From AC-32 sp038236705 (lineage in GTDB: Bacteria; Actinomycetota; Thermoleophilia; Gaiellales; Gaiellaceae): a stretch of DNA of 64,000 nt. The stretch's first letter is position 1; every line of letters begins with the position of its first letter. Under the pieces are notes generated by a model, which was given only the letters and a program-made list of their open reading frames with translations, did no database searches and had not been told where the DNA came from. This document shows, in pieces, positions 61,168 to 64,000 of the stretch. The translations under genes were made by a program, and so were the position numbers. The DNA lies in NCBI GenBank assembly GCA_038236705.1, contig JBBRZN010000001.1:1-64000 (forward strand), read 5' to 3'.

Positions 61168-64000
61168 CTAGCGCACCCAGAGCTGGTCGATCAGCATCCC
61201 CAACGGCGGGCTGTACTGATAGTTGCCGACGCGTCTCGAGAGAACGTCGAGTGACTTCGGGTTGACGAGCGGAACCCAAGGCGCCTGGTCGACGGTTTGC
61301 CTGTCGACGCGCTCCCACAATCCGCGGGCGGCATCGGGGTTCGTTGCCTGCTCGATCAGGGCGTGGTCGATCTGCTGGTCGATGCGCGGATCGCAGAACT
61401 CCGAGACGTTCACGTTCGCTGGGCTATTGGGTTGGTACGAAGCGCAGGTGAAGGCCGGATTGAAGAAGCCGGCAGGCGCGGGATAGTCCGAGATCCATTC
61501 GTACGTCCCGATCTGCGCCTTGGTGCGCGAGTCGTCAATGACCGTGAAGTAACCGAAGCCGCCGCGGACCTTCATCGACGCGCGATAGCCCAGCGACCTA
61601 AGCAGCTTCACGGCGTACGGACCGAAGCCTCCCAGATCCCCCCAGGACCAGACGGTGATCTTCATGCCACGCGTGCCGGAATGGGCGATGAGGGCGCGCG
61701 CCTTGGCGAGATCCGGCGCCGTCCAGCTACCGGCCGACGACGGGCCGGCGGTGTACGGGCAGTAGGGCCGATAGCCCGGGAAGTGGGGAGGCAGGATCTG
61801 GCACGTCAATTGGGCGACTGCAGGTCCGCCCGCAGCCTGGACGGCTGCGGTGCGATCGGCGGCGTAGTTCAGCGCCCTACGCACATCGAGACGGTCGAAG
61901 GGCGCGAGATGGGTGTTAAGGAAGAGAGCGACCGTCGTCGGCTGCGGGTTCGTGTGCACCTGGCTCGCGTACCGGGTCGTGAGCGCAGCGATTCGGGCCG
62001 CGGACGGAGGCGTCTGCGATTGCGCGGTGCTGAAGGCATCCGCCTTACCGCGGATCACCTCGTTCACCGCTTCGTCCGGCGTGCCGCCGATCTTGAAGAG
62101 GATCTCGTCCGGATAGCCCTCCGGCTGCGCCGCCTCCGACCACTCATCGAAGTGCGGATTGCGCACGAGCCTGAGGCTGCGGTTGGGACGGTAGCTCGCA
62201 ATCACGTACGGCCCGGTTGCCCGCAGCGGATGCGTGCCGAGCGCTCGCGGGGGCGTTCCCGCCGGGACGACGTACGCGAAGGCCAGCGCCAGCTTGTCCA
62301 GGAACTCCGGGTCGGGCGCGACGAGATGAAAGGTGACGGTCTTCGCGCCGTCGTCCGCGACGATCCCGCGCGAGAGGTCGCAGCGCTTCGGACGCTCCTT
62401 GCAGCGAGCCGCGCCGACGATGCCGTCGTAATACTGCACCGGCAGCGGGCCAAGCCTGAAGTCGCGCTCGAACGTGTGGCGGACGTCGGATGCCCTGACC
62501 GGCTTGCCGTTCGAATAGCGGATGCCTGGTCGCAGGCGGAAGGTGTACGCCCTGCCGCCGTCGGTCGGGAGTGGGAGCGAGACGGCGAGGTCGGGCACGA
62601 GCTGCGTCCCTTGAAGCCCGCTAGCCTGGTTGAACGCGACCAGGCCGTCGCTCGTCATGCGCAGGATCGCCCACGAGGTCGAGTCGTAGGCGACTGCAGT
62701 GTCGATCGAGTCGACGTCGCGGTTCATCCGTACCGTCAGCCTGCCGCCGCGATGGCCCGCGCCGGACTGGCGGACACTCACGAGCACGTTGCCGCCCGAA
62801 ATGGCCACTCCTTGGGGGCGGTTCCCGACAGTGATCCGTCGCACGAGGTTCGTTCGCGGATCGATTCGCGCCAGCGTGCCGCCGGACTGGTTGCTCACCC
62901 AGACACCGCCCGCGCCGACGGCGACGGCGGTCGGTCCATTTCCGACTGGAATCGTCGTGACCGAATTCGTCGCCGGATCGATTCGCGAGACGGTCCCGTC
63001 CAGGCTGTTCGCCACCCACGCCGCACCGCTGCCGAAAGCGAGTCCCGAGGGGCCATTTCCGACTGGGATCGGTACGAAGGTTCCCGTCGTTGGATCGATG
63101 CGCGCCACGCGGTTCGCCGACTGGTCGCTCGCCCACAGCGCTCCAGCGCCAAAGGCGAGTTCGGTCGCCGCGATCGACAGCGGTTTCTTCGCCGGATCTC
63201 CACTGTTGGCATCGATCTTCGTGATCGTGTCGTCGCCCGTGTTCGCGACCCAGATCGAGCCCGCCGCGTAGAGGATGCCGGCTGGTCCGTTGCCGACCGT
63301 GATCAGCTGAACGAGCGTGTTTTTCTTGGGGTCGATCCGCGAGACGGTGCCGTCCAAGCTGTTCGCCACCCAGACGGCGCCGTTCCCGGTTGTGATCCCG
63401 CTCGGGCTGCTGCCGACGGGGATCGTCTGCACCACGGTTCTCTTCAGCGGGTCGATCCGCGACACGGTGTTGTCGTCGGCATTCGTGACCCAGACCGCGC
63501 CCTCGCCCACCGCGACGTGGGTGGGTGTTGCGCCGACCCCCACCTCACCGTCGATCCTGTTCGTCGCGGGGTTGATCAGGCCGACGGCGTTCGCGTCGAC
63601 CTGGGAGAGCGCGTTCGCCGAGCCGCCGAGAATCAGCACGAGCGCCGTGGCGAGCCCTGCTGCAGCGAGGAGGCCTGCCGTTCCCGCCGCTATCCGGCCC
63701 CGAGTCCAGAAGCGCGCCTGCCAGACGGCGGCCCGCGCCGCCTGCTCCAGGTCTCCTTCGAGGCCGGTGTAGGCGGTCGGAGCGTCCGCCGTCCGAAGTG
63801 GCGGAAACTCCTGCGGGAGGCCCTCGACCTCGAGCTGGTAGATCCGCTCGGGCCGGTCGATGTCCTTGAGGCGGTATTCGCCCAGGTCACGAAGGAGGAT
63901 CCCGGGCAGCTCGTCGTCCCCGAGGACGGAGCAGGTGGCCTGTGAGCTCAGTACCTGCCCACCGTGCCCTGCCGCCATGATCCGCGCTGCGCGATGGACG
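61168..64000 (-). CDS. Partial cyclase-TM-propeller-peptide binding fusion protein
   Basis: Visible are 944 codons; the N-terminus lies beyond the window. The first ~35 residues (VHRAARIMAAGHGGQVLSSQATCS...DLGEYRLKDIDRPERIYQL) are the end of a class III cyclase domain. Then comes a membrane helix (IAAGTAGLLAAAGLATALVLILG, bases ~63610-63700), about seven YncE-like propeller blades (repeated GxGAVWVANSLDGTVSRIDP), and an SBP_bac_5-type extracellular solute-binding domain from about base 62750 to the end. This would be a receptor that binds a peptide or similar outside and controls a cyclase inside. The catalytic aspartates of the cyclase are not in the window. Confidence 0.8.
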   Translation of the reverse strand, partial: VHRAARIMAAGHGGQVLSSQATCSVLGDDELPGILLRDLGEYRLKDIDRPERIYQLEVEGLPQEFPPLRTADAPTAYTGLEGDLEQAARAAVWQARFWTRGRIAAGTAGLLAAAGLATALVLILGGSANALSQVDANAVGLINPATNRIDGEVGVGATPTHVAVGEGAVWVTNADDNTVSRIDPLKRTVVQTIPVGSSPSGITTGNGAVWVANSLDGTVSRIDPKKNTLVQLITVGNGPAGILYAAGSIWVANTGDDTITKIDANSGDPAKKPLSIAATELAFGAGALWASDQSANRVARIDPTTGTFVPIPVGNGPSGLAFGSGAAWVANSLDGTVSRIDPATNSVTTIPVGNGPTAVAVGAGGVWVSNQSGGTLARIDPRTNLVRRITVGNRPQGVAISGGNVLVSVRQSGAGHRGGRLTVRMNRDVDSIDTAVAYDSTSWAILRMTSDGLVAFNQASGLQGTQLVPDLAVSLPLPTDGGRAYTFRLRPGIRYSNGKPVRASDVRHTFERDFRLGPLPVQYYDGIVGAARCKERPKRCDLSRGIVADDGAKTVTFHLVAPDPEFLDKLALAFAYVVPAGTPPRALGTHPLRATGPYVIASYRPNRSLRLVRNPHFDEWSEAAQPEGYPDEILFKIGGTPDEAVNEVIRGKADAFSTAQSQTPPSAARIAALTTRYASQVHTNPQPTTVALFLNTHLAPFDRLDVRRALNYAADRTAAVQAAGGPAVAQLTCQILPPHFPGYRPYCPYTAGPSSAGSWTAPDLAKARALIAHSGTRGMKITVWSWGDLGGFGPYAVKLLRSLGYRASMKVRGGFGYFTVIDDSRTKAQIGTYEWISDYPAPAGFFNPAFTCASYQPNSPANVNVSEFCDPRIDQQIDHALIEQATNPDAARGLWERVDRQTVDQAPWVPLVNPKSLDVLSRRVGNYQYSPPLGMLIDQLWVR

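Noticed and set aside
61297..63945. Very long plus-strand open frame opposite the fusion protein
   Set aside because: Arg/Gly/Ala/Asp-rich shadow composition; the minus strand carries clear domains.

Overview
The window is GC-rich (roughly 70%), almost fully coding, and carries mostly housekeeping genes in long minus-strand operons with 1-20 bp overlaps. It most resembles a deep-branching actinobacterium, and I infer class Thermoleophilia (Gaiellales/Solirubrobacterales). The grounds are the smc-rnc-yceD-sepIVA order known from mycobacteria, a Zn-type L28 and L32, frequent GTG starts, a fakA/fakB pair next to an Asp23-family gene, and several very large class III cyclase proteins. No rRNA, tRNA, CRISPR array, phage or transposase gene is visible.

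Layout. 1-6 kb: smc (cut by the window edge), a DUF1059 protein, rnc, acpP, plsX, rpmF, two small secreted-protein genes on the plus strand (one frameshifted), yceD, a nitroreductase and sepIVA. 6-14 kb: coaD, rsmD, a HEAT protein, recG, then fakB, a receiver-only response regulator, fakA, an Asp23-family protein and rpmB. 14-24 kb: the riboflavin genes (ribD, ribE, ribBA, ribH) joined to rpe, rsmB, fmt, def and priA. 23.6-25.3 kb: a ZIP transporter divergent from a DtxR-family repressor, with a clear operator between them. 25-34.5 kb: metK, a lipoprotein, gpsA, der, cmk, aroA, tyrA and a DAHP synthase. 34.5-41 kb: trpS, a secreted phosphatase-like protein, rluB, scpB, scpA and lgt. 41-52.7 kb: an ECF sigma/anti-sigma pair, small enzymes, dnaE, two PRC-barrel proteins with a divergent NRAMP transporter, and typA. 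52.7-64 kb: three class III cyclase proteins around the ABC-F factor gene ettA. The last is cut by the window edge and fuses a cyclase, one membrane helix, a beta-propeller and a peptide-binding domain in one chain.

The most unusual feature is a set of short palindromic elements in the first 20 kb. Seven copies share a two-hairpin plan: a first hairpin usually closed by a short A-rich GGC/GCC loop, a spacer, then a second GGC-GCC hairpin whose arms change together between copies. They sit at gene junctions, or in one case inside recG. Related single palindromes lie beside smc, rsmD, an 82-codon gene and the rpe-ribD junction. In five places the element is flanked by direct repeats of the host gene. 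At smc, rsmD and recG the two flanking copies encode the same or nearly the same peptide with different codons, so they do not look like simple fresh target duplications.

Other oddities are an rnc reading frame with no ATG, GTG or TTG start ahead of its catalytic signature, four convergent gene pairs whose stop codons share one CTAG, and two identical 15-bp palindromes in a convergent intergenic gap.
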